From NCBI GenBank assembly GCA_030626025.1, contig DAOUPT010000013.1, positions 1-64,000 of the forward strand: 64,000 nt of DNA, in the 5' to 3' direction. The stretch comes from Anderseniella sp. Its GTDB lineage: Bacteria > Pseudomonadota > Alphaproteobacteria > Rhizobiales > Aestuariivirgaceae. The translations under genes were made by a program, and so were the position numbers. Position 1 is the stretch's first letter. Every line of letters starts with the position of its first letter. The notes below the pieces were generated by a model. That model ran no database searches. It saw nothing but the letters and a program-made list of their open reading frames with translations, and was not told the origin of the DNA. Positions 40,313 through 48,893 of this stretch are shown one piece after another.

Positions 40313-42679
40313 TTATTCCTTGGTCTTGAGAACACGAATGATGTCAAGTTGCCGCACGCGGCTAATGACAATGAACGCCGAGAGCACCGAAGCAATGATC
40401 ACCACGATACTTGACCAGCCATAGGCTGAATTTTGAACGACAAATGGTATACGGAACAGGTCACTTTGAAATCCGCGCACCACCGCCCAGGAAAATCCAT
40501 AGCCCAATATCCAGCCCACGGGTTGGGCCACAAGCAAGATGATGGCCAGCTCAATAATCAGCACCCGGGAAACCTCATTTCTGGTGAAACCAAGCACCCG
40601 CAAGCTGGCCAGTTCACGGGCTCGCTCCGACAATTGAATACGGGCGCTATTATACACAACACCAAAGGCGATAATAACAGCCAATACAATATAGACTGTC
40701 GTCATAATGGTAATATTTTGTTCGATTGTTTCGCGAAACTTTTTTAACGATTGGGTTTGCAAGGCAATAGATGCTGCCTTTGGCATAGCCTTGATCGCAG
40801 CATATATTTCTTTATGCCGGTTTGCATCAAGTTCAACATAAACACCTGAGCGACGTGGTCCAATTCGCGATAGCCGGTCTAGTGCAGCGATATCCATATA
40901 TGCGCCAAGTCCAAAATAACTTCGTATGATGTCAACCACAGGCACTTTAACTTCATGCCAGCCTTCTTCAAGCAGCTTCATACTGATTACATCACCGCGC
41001 TGTGCCCCAAGATGCATGGCCAGCCGTTCACTCAATACCAGACCCGATGACGGTAAACTGATCGGCGCAAGCTCTATATCGAGAAGCCGACTGAGACGCA
41101 TATTTTGCGGCTTGCCGGTGATAGCCACACGGCGAGAGTGTGAGCCATGACTCATTTGCACCATCATCACCCGGTAAGGTTCCACAGACAAAACCCCGGG
41201 CAATTTTTTAACCGCATGAACCGCTGTTGGTGCCAAAGGTGTTGAAAAGCTTATGGTTGCATCCTGCCGGTCGGTTCTAAAGTACACCGTATCAATCATG
41301 AAGTTGATCGAGCCAAAGGAAAACATTGCGGTCACCAGCAACGCAACCGCCAGTGAGGTGCCAAGCATGGTGAAGCCCGAGCGCAGAGGCCAGCGGACGA
41401 GGTGCCGAAAGGCCATCACCGTCAGTTGTGACATCGTGCTTGCCAGCCATTGGCCAAACGCACTTGATTTACGATATAGCGTTGGTGCGGCTGGCCGCAT
41501 GGCGGTTGCCGGTGGCAGGGAGGCCGCCGAAAGGGCAGACTTCAACCCACCCAATAAAGCAGCAGCAATGCCTATACCTGCGGCCAACAGGTATACATCG
41601 AGCGAGCGTTGAAAGATAAAAAACGGGAAATTGAAAAATTCCGAATATAGACGCGTAAGCCCATCACCCAGCCAGGTTCCTGCCGCAAAACCTATCACCA
41701 CCCCGGTAAGTGAAATCACCAACACCAGTTTGACATAGTGCGCAGAAACCGCCAGTTGGCTGTATCCAAGCGCTTTTAGTAAACCAATCTGCTCACGTTC
41801 CAGCGCAACCAGACGCGACATAATCATGTTGATCAGGAATGCTGAAACAAACATGAAAATGGGCGGAATAACACCTGCCATAGCCTGCAGCTGTTTCAAT
41901 TCGCTATCCAGAAACGCATTAGACATCTGGTCTTTTCTACCATAGGCAGCCGTGCCGCCGTAAGGTGCCAACAACCGGTCCAGCGCGGCAATGACCGCCG
42001 GTTGTGAAGTTCCCGGCAACAATGTCAATGAAACTGAATTAAAGGCACCATCAAGCTTGGTCAGGCCAGCCACTTGTTGCTGGCGCATCCAGATAACCCC
42101 AAAGCGGCGATAGTCTGGCACCAGATCACCGGGGCCAAGAGCATAAATAAACTCTGGCGACATGGCGACACCGGTAATCTGAAATTTCACTTGCCGTCCT
42201 TGCAAGATACCAGCAAATGTCGAGCCAACGCGAAATCCATGGGCTTTGGAAAACCTGTCAGAGACCACTGCCTCGCCTGATTTTCCCGGAGTTGGCAAAC
42301 GTCCGCTGCGAAGGTACAATTTATTAAGGCGCAAGGTGTCGTGATCGGGCAGGGAGACCACCAACCCGGATGCAGGCTCAATCATGCCGGTTATGTCCAG
42401 CAGCACGGGTTCAACAATACGACCCTGGGCGCCAGCCACACCCGAAATAAGCCCGATCTCGCGCATCAGTGACTGCGGCGCCCGGCTTGCCGTTGCAAAA
42501 ATTGAAGCAAACTGATGGCGCTCATAATACGCCCGCCGCGTCTCGTCTAATGAGCGATAGGTGCCGATGGATAAAATCAGGGTTGCCACACCGCAGGCAA
42601 GCACCAGCGATATGGCCAGGGCTTGCGGCCATAATCGTTTGAAATCACGCAGCAGCTTTTTATCAAGTGTTCTCATCAC
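40313..42679 (-). CDS. ABC exporter permease, double FtsX-domain
   Basis: 788 residues, an inner-membrane permease with an N-terminal helix after a basic segment (DFKRLWPQALAISLVLACGV), a large periplasmic domain, three helices near residues 275-400 (FtsX domain 1, with VALEREQIGLLKALGYSQLAV), a second periplasmic domain, and three C-terminal helices (FtsX domain 2, with RELASLRVLGFTRNEVSRVL). The duplicated FtsX layout is that of lipoprotein-export and DevC/MacB-like systems. Cargo is unknown. Confidence 0.88.
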   Translation of the reverse strand: MMRTLDKKLLRDFKRLWPQALAISLVLACGVATLILSIGTYRSLDETRRAYYERHQFASIFATASRAPQSLMREIGLISGVAGAQGRIVEPVLLDITGMIEPASGLVVSLPDHDTLRLNKLYLRSGRLPTPGKSGEAVVSDRFSKAHGFRVGSTFAGILQGRQVKFQITGVAMSPEFIYALGPGDLVPDYRRFGVIWMRQQQVAGLTKLDGAFNSVSLTLLPGTSQPAVIAALDRLLAPYGGTAAYGRKDQMSNAFLDSELKQLQAMAGVIPPIFMFVSAFLINMIMSRLVALEREQIGLLKALGYSQLAVSAHYVKLVLVISLTGVVIGFAAGTWLGDGLTRLYSEFFNFPFFIFQRSLDVYLLAAGIGIAAALLGGLKSALSAASLPPATAMRPAAPTLYRKSSAFGQWLASTMSQLTVMAFRHLVRWPLRSGFTMLGTSLAVALLVTAMFSFGSINFMIDTVYFRTDRQDATISFSTPLAPTAVHAVKKLPGVLSVEPYRVMMVQMSHGSHSRRVAITGKPQNMRLSRLLDIELAPISLPSSGLVLSERLAMHLGAQRGDVISMKLLEEGWHEVKVPVVDIIRSYFGLGAYMDIAALDRLSRIGPRRSGVYVELDANRHKEIYAAIKAMPKAASIALQTQSLKKFRETIEQNITIMTTVYIVLAVIIAFGVVYNSARIQLSERARELASLRVLGFTRNEVSRVLIIELAIILLVAQPVGWILGYGFSWAVVRGFQSDLFRIPFVVQNSAYGWSSIVVIIASVLSAFIVISRVRQLDIIRVLKTKE

Positions 42680-42680
42680 A

Positions 42681-43406
42681 TCACCATTCCAGCTGTGATG
42701 GCGTTAGTCGTTTGTCACTGACTTGCTCTCGAACAATCTCACCATCGGCAAAATACAATGTCCGGTGCGCCAGTTTGTGAATGACCGCATTGTGTGAGAT
42801 GATTGCCGTGGTCGTGCCCAACTCGTCATTGATGCGGGTCAGAGCTTCAAGCACCAGCCGCCCGGTTTTGGAATCAAGCGACCCGGTTGGCTCATCACAC
42901 AATAGCACCTCGGGGTTTTTCGCAATGGCCCGTGCGATCGCCACCCGCTGTTGTTCACCACCTGACATCTGGGCTGGAAAATGGTTCATACGCTTTTCAA
43001 GCCCGACGAGTGCAAGCGCATCTTCAGGCCGCATCGGGTTGGTGGAAATTTCAGTCACCAGGGCGACGTTCTCGCGGGCTGTCAAACTTGGAATAAGATT
43101 ATAAAACTGAAACACAAAACCAACATGGCGGCGTCGAAAATTTGTCAGTTCAGTTTCACTAGCCCCGGAAAGATCAAGATCTTTAAACATCACCCGGCCC
43201 GAAGTGGCCGTATCCAAACCGCCAATAATATTCATAAAAGTAGACTTGCCGCTGCCAGATGGCCCCAGCACAACAGAAAGTTCACCTTGATAAAGTTTGG
43301 TGCTGACCCCTCGCAAAGCATAAACGTCAACCTCACCAGTATGGTAGGTCTTTGTCAGGTCCTCGACCGTGAAAACGGCCACTTTCTTATTCTGCCGTAT
43401 ACTCAT
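42681..43406 (-). CDS. ABC exporter ATPase (LolD/MacB-like)
   Basis: 241 residues with Walker [14 protein letters not shown]-loop [17 protein letters not shown], signature [16 protein letters not shown], Walker [14 protein letters not shown] and the switch His in TTAIISHN. It belongs to the LolD/FtsE/MacB branch that pairs with FtsX permeases. First gene of a three-gene minus-strand operon; gaps are 1 and 3 bases. Its promoter lies in the gap shared with the VIT1/CCC1 gene. Confidence 0.92.
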   Translation of the reverse strand: MSIRQNKKVAVFTVEDLTKTYHTGEVDVYALRGVSTKLYQGELSVVLGPSGSGKSTFMNIIGGLDTATSGRVMFKDLDLSGASETELTNFRRRHVGFVFQFYNLIPSLTARENVALVTEISTNPMRPEDALALVGLEKRMNHFPAQMSGGEQQRVAIARAIAKNPEVLLCDEPTGSLDSKTGRLVLEALTRINDELGTTTAIISHNAVIHKLAHRTLYFADGEIVREQVSDKRLTPSQLEW

Positions 43407-43537
43407 TTATCCGAGCATAACGCAAACGACCGGTAAAATCTTGACTGAAGTTTGCCTTTCAAAAAAGACCTATATAGCGTAGATATTCAGTCGATCTGAC
43501 AAAGCCCCGGTCCCATCATTATTAGGTCGCAAAGATC

Positions 43538-44260
43538 ATGAAGCTTGAACACAGTCACGACCATGCTGAAATCGCTACCCGGCTGGCTGAGGAGCAAAAA
43601 CTGTCCTATATTCGCGATTTCGTTTATGGTGGAATCGATGGCGCTATTACCACATTTGCCATTGTGGCAGGCGTAGTAGGGGCCGCGTTGTCTTTGAAGG
43701 TGATCCTCATTCTGGGCCTTGCCAACCTGCTCGCCGATGGGTTTTCAATGGCTGCAGGCAACTATTCCGGCATGAAGACTATTGTTGATGACTTCAAGCG
43801 AATTAGTGAGATTGAAAAGAAACATATCAGGGTCGATCCGCAGGGCGAAACTGAAGAAGTGCGCCAGCTTCTGCAAAAAAAAGGCCTGACCGGTGAAACT
43901 CTTGAAAACGTCGTGAAAACAATTACTGCCGATGAGCAAACCTGGCTCGACTTCATGTTAACTGAAGAATATGGCCTTCCGCTCACCCAGCATTCACCGT
44001 TCCTTGCTGGCCTTGCAACATTTATCGCCTTTATAATCTGCGGCGCGGTGCCTCTGCTGCCCTTCATCTTTGAAATACCGGCAACCTTCACGGTTTCGGT
44101 CATCATGACTGCAGTGGTGTTTTTTGCCATTGGCGCTGCAAAAAGCAAATGGGCATTGGCCCCATGGTGGCGCTCAGGCCTTGAGACACTGGCAATCGGT
44201 GGCATTGCCGCCGCGATGGCATATGCTGTTGGTTATTTTTTGAGCAACATAATTGGCTAG
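43538..44260 (+). CDS. VIT1/CCC1-family iron/manganese transporter
   Basis: 240 residues, inner-membrane, with five hydrophobic helices. It opens with YIRDFVYGGIDGAITTFAIVAGVVGA, the first family helix with its metal-binding acidic residue, then LGLANLLADGFSMAAGNY, and an acidic cytoplasmic domain (KHIRVDPQGETEEVRQLL) of the metal-binding type before the last three helices. Members move Fe2+ or Mn2+ out of the cytoplasm. I see no clear Irr, Fur or RirA site upstream. It converges on bhcD. Confidence 0.85.
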   Translation: MKLEHSHDHAEIATRLAEEQKLSYIRDFVYGGIDGAITTFAIVAGVVGAALSLKVILILGLANLLADGFSMAAGNYSGMKTIVDDFKRISEIEKKHIRVDPQGETEEVRQLLQKKGLTGETLENVVKTITADEQTWLDFMLTEEYGLPLTQHSPFLAGLATFIAFIICGAVPLLPFIFEIPATFTVSVIMTAVVFFAIGAAKSKWALAPWWRSGLETLAIGGIAAAMAYAVGYFLSNIIG

Positions 44261-44284
44261 AGCCCTGATTGGCTGCAGCACAAA

Positions 44285-45250
44285 TTAAAAATCAACCTCA
44301 ATGGCCACGCCCTTTTTGACAGCCAGATCGACAACGGCTGATGCGACGGCCAGATCCTGGAGGCCTACCCCGGTGCCATCAAACAGCGTAACTTCATCTT
44401 GCGATGTTCTGCCCGCTGTCTGGCCATTGATAACTGCACCAAGCTCCCTGATGTCGGCTTCTTTAAGTGATCCATCGCCAATTGCGTGCTGACATTCACC
44501 GATGCTGATTGATTGGGCGATTTCATCGGTGAAAACAGTGGCCCGGGCAACAAGGGCTGCTTCAACCTCTTGTTTGCCTTTGGTGTCTGTGCCCATGCAA
44601 GCGATATGGGTGCCACCTTTAACCTGGGCATCCATCAAAAGTGGACTAAAACTGGAAGTGATTGTGATTATGACATCAGCTTGCTCACCCAACCGGTCAA
44701 GATCTACCGCTTCAAATGGCAAACCCAGTTCCTTTGCAGTATCCTCCAGACGACCGAGCCTTTCGGGGTTGTGGTTCCAACCGATGATTTTTTCAAAATT
44801 GCGATGTTCAACAGCAGCGCGCATTTGAAAGGCAGACTGGTGACCGGCACCGATCATACCAAGAACCTTGGCATTTTCAGGAGCCAGATACTTGATCGAA
44901 ACAGAAGAAGCAGCCGCTGTGCGCAATGCGGTCAAAAGATTACCGCCGACCAGCGCTTTGACTTTGCCGGTATCAGCATCAAACAGGATCACCATTGACT
45001 GGTGATTGGTCAGCCCTTTTGCTTCATTGCCCGGCCAGTAGCCTCCAGATTTTAATCCCAGCGCCAACCCGGTCCGGTCAAAGCCGGATTTAAATCCATA
45101 TAAAGCATCAGCATGACCGATTGCTTCGCGGATGACGGGAAAGTTATAGGCATCCTTGCTGGCCATCGCTGCAAAGACTTTTTCAACCGCGTCAAAACAG
45201 TCTGCACGCCCGATCAGCGCGGCAATTTCTTTTTCTGGAACAATAATCAT
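44285..45250 (-). CDS. bhcD: Iminosuccinate reductase BhcD
   Basis: Last enzyme of the beta-hydroxyaspartate cycle: reduces iminosuccinate with NADH to L-aspartate. 321 residues of the ornithine-cyclodeaminase/mu-crystallin fold, with the nucleotide loop KVLGMIGAGHQSAFQMRAA near residue 130 and GFKSGFDRTGLALGLKSGG before it. Family alone would say ornithine cyclodeaminase, but the bhcABC context decides. The start MIIVPEKEIA is preceded by AGGA; an ATG 50 codons upstream is rejected because it runs through a terminator. It stands 116 bases after bhcC, beyond a strong intrinsic terminator, so it may be expressed less than bhcABC. Confidence 0.9.
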   Translation of the reverse strand: MIIVPEKEIAALIGRADCFDAVEKVFAAMASKDAYNFPVIREAIGHADALYGFKSGFDRTGLALGLKSGGYWPGNEAKGLTNHQSMVILFDADTGKVKALVGGNLLTALRTAAASSVSIKYLAPENAKVLGMIGAGHQSAFQMRAAVEHRNFEKIIGWNHNPERLGRLEDTAKELGLPFEAVDLDRLGEQADVIITITSSFSPLLMDAQVKGGTHIACMGTDTKGKQEVEAALVARATVFTDEIAQSISIGECQHAIGDGSLKEADIRELGAVINGQTAGRTSQDEVTLFDGTGVGLQDLAVASAVVDLAVKKGVAIEVDF

Positions 45251-45272
45251 GTTTACTTCGTCCTGCTTGAGT

Positions 45273-45301
45273 AAAAAATGGGGCAGGTCTAACCTGCCCC
45301 A
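45273..45301 (-). terminator. Intrinsic terminator between bhcC and bhcD
   Basis: Ten-base perfect stem (TGGGGCAGGT paired with ACCTGCCCCA) with a three-base loop at 45279-45301, followed on the minus strand by six U. All three parts of a Rho-independent terminator are present. It stands 66 bases after the bhcC stop and about 23 bases before the bhcD start codon, so some readthrough or another promoter is needed for bhcD. Confidence 0.85.
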
Positions 45302-45317
45302 AGCTTCCGGGAGAAAA

Positions 45318-45370
45318 CTAGAGCATTTCAGGTTGTGTTTGCGATTCAAACAAAACCTGAAACCCTCTAG
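45318..45370. repeat. 53-base palindromic repeat covering the bhcC stop
   Basis: Symmetric about position 45344 with 23 of 26 positions paired in the arms; outer ends CTAGAG / CTCTAG, inner TTTCAGGTT / AACCTGAAA and TGTTTG / CAAACA around a GCGATTC loop. The bhcC stop codon lies inside the right arm. It belongs with the elements at 11672-11773 and is of the AGAGCATTTC type common in Rhizobiales intergenic DNA. Confidence 0.7.
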
Positions 45371-46533
45371 TATGCTTTGCCGCGCGCCGAGACCGGCCAC
45401 AGGGTTTCAACCTTGCCACCGCGAACACCCACATACCAGTCATGGATGTTGCAGGTCGGGTCACAATGGCCCGGCACCAATTTCAGCTTGTCATTTACTT
45501 TCAACACGCTGTCAGGGTCGCCAACAACGCCGTGCTCATCGGAACATTTCAGATATTCAACTTTATCATCACGACCAAAAACGGTGGGCAAACCAGAGTC
45601 CACAGATTGTGCTTTGAGACCGGCATCGACAATCGCCTTGTCTGCTTTTGCATGGCTCATCACAGATGTCAGGAGGAACAGGGAGTTTTCCCATTCACCC
45701 TGATCTATGCGATTGCCATCCTTGTCAAGAATACGGCCATAGTCAGCATCCATAAAGGCGTAAGAACCACACTGAAGTTCATTATATACGCCAGAGTTGC
45801 CTTCAAAATAATAGGACCCGGTGCCGCCGCCGCCAACGATATCACATTCCAAACCTTGCGATTTCAGTGCGTTCACAGCATTTTCTACCATCTCAACAGC
45901 AATATCGATTTTCTCTTTGCGATCAGTGTAAAGATCAAGGTGCTGCATGGCACCCTGATAGGCTTGGATGCCGGCAAATTTCAGACCTTCTGCCGCATCG
46001 ATTAGTTTTGCGATATTCACAACATCTTGCGAAGTGGTCACGCCGCAGCGACCGGCGCCGCAATCAATTTCGACAAGGCACTCAAGCTCGGTGCCGTGCT
46101 TTTGAACAGCCGCAGCCAGATCAGCAACGTTCTCGGGGTCATCCACACACACCAGAATGCGGGCACCCAATTTTGGCATCCGGGCAAGGCGGTCAATTTT
46201 TGCGGGATCGCGAACCTGATTGGAAACCATCACATCCTTGATGCCACCGCGTACAAATACTTCTGCCTCTGACACTTTTTGACAACAAACACCGACTGAA
46301 TCACCCAGGGTTCCTTGCAACTTGGCGACATCGACAGATTTGTGCATTTTACCGTGCGCCCGGTGGCGTACACCCATTTCTTTGGCCAGCGTGCCCATTT
46401 TTTTAACATTGCGCTCCAGCGCATCCAGATCGACAATCAGGCAAGGCGTTTGTATATCGGCCTCGTCCATGCCCGGCAGTGCAGGCACGTCATAACCCAC
46501 TTCAAGGTCGTCAAAATTAACTTTAGCGTTCAT
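45367..46533 (-). CDS. bhcC: erythro-beta-Hydroxyaspartate aldolase BhcC
   Basis: Joins glycine and glyoxylate to (2R,3S)-beta-hydroxyaspartate. 388 residues of the D-threonine-aldolase/alanine-racemase type III fold: QTPCLIVDLDALERNVKKMG, the PLP region VRHRAHGKMHKSVDVAKLQG with the Schiff-base lysine near residue 60, DCGAGRCGVT, and a C-terminal metal site (VPGHCDPTCNIHDWYVGVRG). The start MNAKVNFDDL has a strong GGAG seven bases before; an ATG ten codons upstream is rejected. It lies 14 bases after bhcB. Its final codons are part of a palindromic repeat. Confidence 0.93.
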   Translation of the reverse strand: MNAKVNFDDLEVGYDVPALPGMDEADIQTPCLIVDLDALERNVKKMGTLAKEMGVRHRAHGKMHKSVDVAKLQGTLGDSVGVCCQKVSEAEVFVRGGIKDVMVSNQVRDPAKIDRLARMPKLGARILVCVDDPENVADLAAAVQKHGTELECLVEIDCGAGRCGVTTSQDVVNIAKLIDAAEGLKFAGIQAYQGAMQHLDLYTDRKEKIDIAVEMVENAVNALKSQGLECDIVGGGGTGSYYFEGNSGVYNELQCGSYAFMDADYGRILDKDGNRIDQGEWENSLFLLTSVMSHAKADKAIVDAGLKAQSVDSGLPTVFGRDDKVEYLKCSDEHGVVGDPDSVLKVNDKLKLVPGHCDPTCNIHDWYVGVRGGKVETLWPVSARGKAY

Positions 46534-46547
46534 TGGTAATCTCCTTT

Positions 46548-47510
46548 TTAGCTGTTCAGCCATGGCAGCAAGTCAAGATCGACATTACCACCTGTGATTA
46601 TCACACCCACCCGCTTGCCAGCGAAGGTGTCTTTGTTTTTGAGAATGGTTGCCAACGGCACAGCGCTGCTGGGCTCCATGACGATTTTCATCCGTTTCCA
46701 GGTCAGTTTCATGGCATCGATAATTTCCTGTTCAGAAGCCGTCAGGATGTCGGTCACATGATTTGAAACGAAATGCCATGTCAGGTCTTTAAGCGGCACC
46801 TTCAGGCCGTCAGCCACGGTCTCGGGCGCATCATCAGCAATGATATACCCTGCCTTGAAACTGCGCGCTGCATCATCGGCCTGTTCAGGCTCGGCGGCGT
46901 AAATTTTTGTTTCCGGTGCCAGATTTGACAAGGTCAGACAAGTGCCTGACACCATGCCACCACCACCAATCGGGGCAATCACCGCATCAAGTCCCTCAAC
47001 CTGATCGATCAGTTCACGCGAGCAGGTGCCCTGACCCGCGATTACCCGGTGATCATTATAAGGATGCACAAATTCGGCGCCGGTCTCGGCAACGACTTCT
47101 GCAAAAACCGCTTCACGACTGCTGGTCGAAGGCTCGCACTCCACAATTGTGCCACCATAACCCTTCACCGCATCCTTTTTAGCCTGCGGTGCTGTACGCG
47201 GCATTACCACAGTGCAGGGAATGCCCCTGCGACCGGCCGCATAGGACAGGCTGAGCGCGTGGTTGCCTGAGGAATGAGTTGCAACCCCTTTTTCCAGCAT
47301 ATCATCGCTGAGTGAAAAGACAGCATTAGAGGCCCCACGGGCCTTGAAAACGCCAGCCTTTTGAAAGTTCTCGCACTTGAAGAACAATTCAGCACCAGTC
47401 AGTTCGTTTAAAAAGCTTGAGGTCAAAACCGGGGTTTTGTGGACATGGGGTTTGATGCGCTCATGAGCAGCAAACATATCATCAATTGACGGGATTATCA
47501 TCTCGTTCAT
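46548..47510 (-). CDS. bhcB: erythro-beta-Hydroxyaspartate dehydratase BhcB
   Basis: PLP enzyme that removes water from beta-hydroxyaspartate to give iminosuccinate. About 320 residues of the serine/threonine dehydratase (fold type II) family: PLP lysine near residue 56 in GVFKARGASN, HSSGNHALSLSYAAGRRGIP near 85-105, and the phosphate loop GGGGMVSG near 190. By sequence alone it could be a threonine/serine dehydratase or racemase; position within bhcABCD settles it. The start is uncertain: GTG at 47522 overlaps the bhcA stop, the ATG used here follows GGAG by only two bases, and ATG 47501 (MIIPSIDDM) fits the family best. Confidence 0.92.
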   Translation of the reverse strand: MNEMIIPSIDDMFAAHERIKPHVHKTPVLTSSFLNELTGAELFFKCENFQKAGVFKARGASNAVFSLSDDMLEKGVATHSSGNHALSLSYAAGRRGIPCTVVMPRTAPQAKKDAVKGYGGTIVECEPSTSSREAVFAEVVAETGAEFVHPYNDHRVIAGQGTCSRELIDQVEGLDAVIAPIGGGGMVSGTCLTLSNLAPETKIYAAEPEQADDAARSFKAGYIIADDAPETVADGLKVPLKDLTWHFVSNHVTDILTASEQEIIDAMKLTWKRMKIVMEPSSAVPLATILKNKDTFAGKRVGVIITGGNVDLDLLPWLNS

Positions 47511-47518
47511 ATCTCCAA

Positions 47519-48709
47519 TCACGCGGCAGCTTTTTTGATTTCAGAGAACTCTGAGCGGTAATATTCCTGAGCTGCGGCAACGCCGGAACCAAGGTGAACT
47601 TTCAGGCCCAAATCTACCATGCACATTTCTGCGGTCGCGATGCCCGACAGGGTCATCACATCGGTCAAACTACCCAGATGGCCAATGCGGAAAACCTTGC
47701 CTGCGACTTCACCCATGCCGATGCCGAATGCAACGCCATATTTTTCTGAAGCCAGATTGACAATGTCCAGCGAATTGAACCCTTCAGGCGTTTTGATTGC
47801 ACTTACGGTGTCAGAATACAAATCGGGACTTTGCGCACAAAGCTCCATTCCCCAGGCTGCAACAGCGGCGCGGACACCACATGCAATGCGGGTATGACGG
47901 GCAAAAACATTTTCCAGCCCTTCGCTGAGCAACATTTCAGTTGACCGTTTCAGCCCGTTCAGCAAACCAACAGCCGGGGTGTAAGGGTAAAGGCTGTTTT
48001 TGTAGCTGGCAGCCATGTCCCTGATGTCAAAGAATGTCCGTGGCAGGGTTGCAGTTTCCACAGCTGCCATTGCCTTTTGGCTAAAACCGATGATGGCCAG
48101 ACCAGCAGGCAGCATGAAACCTTTTTGCGATCCGGTAATAGCGATATCAACGCCCCATTCATCCATGCGAAAGTCCATGGAGGCGATAGAGCTGACACCA
48201 TCCACATAGAGCAATGCCGGATGAGAAGCAGCATCCAGGGCGCGACGCACACCGGCAATGTCTGATTTTACACCGGTTGCCGTTTCATTGTGGGTGGCAA
48301 GGACAACCTTGATTTCATGGTTCTTGTCAGCGGTGAGAATTTCCTCGTACTGATCGAGCGGTATGCCAGCGCCCCAGGCAGCTTCGACCACGTCCATTTT
48401 CAACCCATGACGTTCGCACATATCAATCCAGCGATGGCTGAACATGCCGTTGCGGGCAGCTAAAACCCTGTCACCCTTAGACAAGGTATTGGTGAGTGCG
48501 GTTTCCCAGCCACCTGTACCGGTTGAGGGAAAAACGAATATTTCGGCACTTTCTGATTTGAGAATTTTCTTCACACCGGCCAGCGCAGGATGCAGTATCT
48601 CCCCAAACAGTGAAGAGCGGTGATCAAGCGTCGGCATGTCGCAAGCACGCCGCAACTCTTCGGGCATATTTGTTGGCCCGGGAATAAAAACGGGATTTTG
48701 AAAGCTCAT
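47519..48709 (-). CDS. bhcA: Aspartate-glyoxylate aminotransferase BhcA
   Basis: Transfers the amino group of L-aspartate to glyoxylate, giving glycine and oxaloacetate; the oxaloacetate is the product of the cycle. 396 residues of class V aminotransferases (serine-glyoxylate type). N-terminus NPVFIPGPTNMPEELRRACD, FPSTGTGGWETALTNTL for the cofactor phosphate, DGVSSIASMDFRMDEWGVD with the PLP aspartate and ITGSQKGFMLPAG with the Schiff-base lysine near residue 195. First gene of bhcABC(D), divergent from bhcR, with a 184-base AT-rich control region between. Confidence 0.93.
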   Translation of the reverse strand: MSFQNPVFIPGPTNMPEELRRACDMPTLDHRSSLFGEILHPALAGVKKILKSESAEIFVFPSTGTGGWETALTNTLSKGDRVLAARNGMFSHRWIDMCERHGLKMDVVEAAWGAGIPLDQYEEILTADKNHEIKVVLATHNETATGVKSDIAGVRRALDAASHPALLYVDGVSSIASMDFRMDEWGVDIAITGSQKGFMLPAGLAIIGFSQKAMAAVETATLPRTFFDIRDMAASYKNSLYPYTPAVGLLNGLKRSTEMLLSEGLENVFARHTRIACGVRAAVAAWGMELCAQSPDLYSDTVSAIKTPEGFNSLDIVNLASEKYGVAFGIGMGEVAGKVFRIGHLGSLTDVMTLSGIATAEMCMVDLGLKVHLGSGVAAAQEYYRSEFSEIKKAAA

Positions 48710-48759
48710 TTCGATAACTCCTTGGAATATTTTTACTATTGTAATCGGAGTAATGGTTA

Positions 48760-48855
48760 TTTTTCAATTTTTTTGAAAAAATTTTTCATTTATTGAATTA
48801 TTCGAATAATTTCTTATAATATAAGGACTTACAATTTTTCATTATCTGAAAAATT
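48760..48855. promoter_or_regulatory. Three AT-rich inverted repeats in the bhcA-bhcR gap
   Basis: (1) TTTTTCAA-N5-TTGAAAAA at 48760-48780. (2) A perfect 16-base palindrome AATTATTCGAATAATT at 48796-48811. (3) AATTTTTC-N7-GAAAAATT at 48833-48855. The first and third share the half-site TTTTTC/GAAAAA. The spacing and place suit an IclR-type regulator such as BhcR controlling both promoters. Confidence 0.55.
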
Positions 48856-48893
48856 ATAATACTTCAGGACTGTTGAAACAGGATATCAGGTTG

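Noticed and set aside
43407-43537. Iron-responsive operator before the VIT1/CCC1 gene
   Set aside because: No recognisable Irr, RirA or Fur pattern.
44285-45250. Ornithine cyclodeaminase
   Set aside because: Same fold, but the complete bhcABC context and divergent bhcR point to iminosuccinate reductase.
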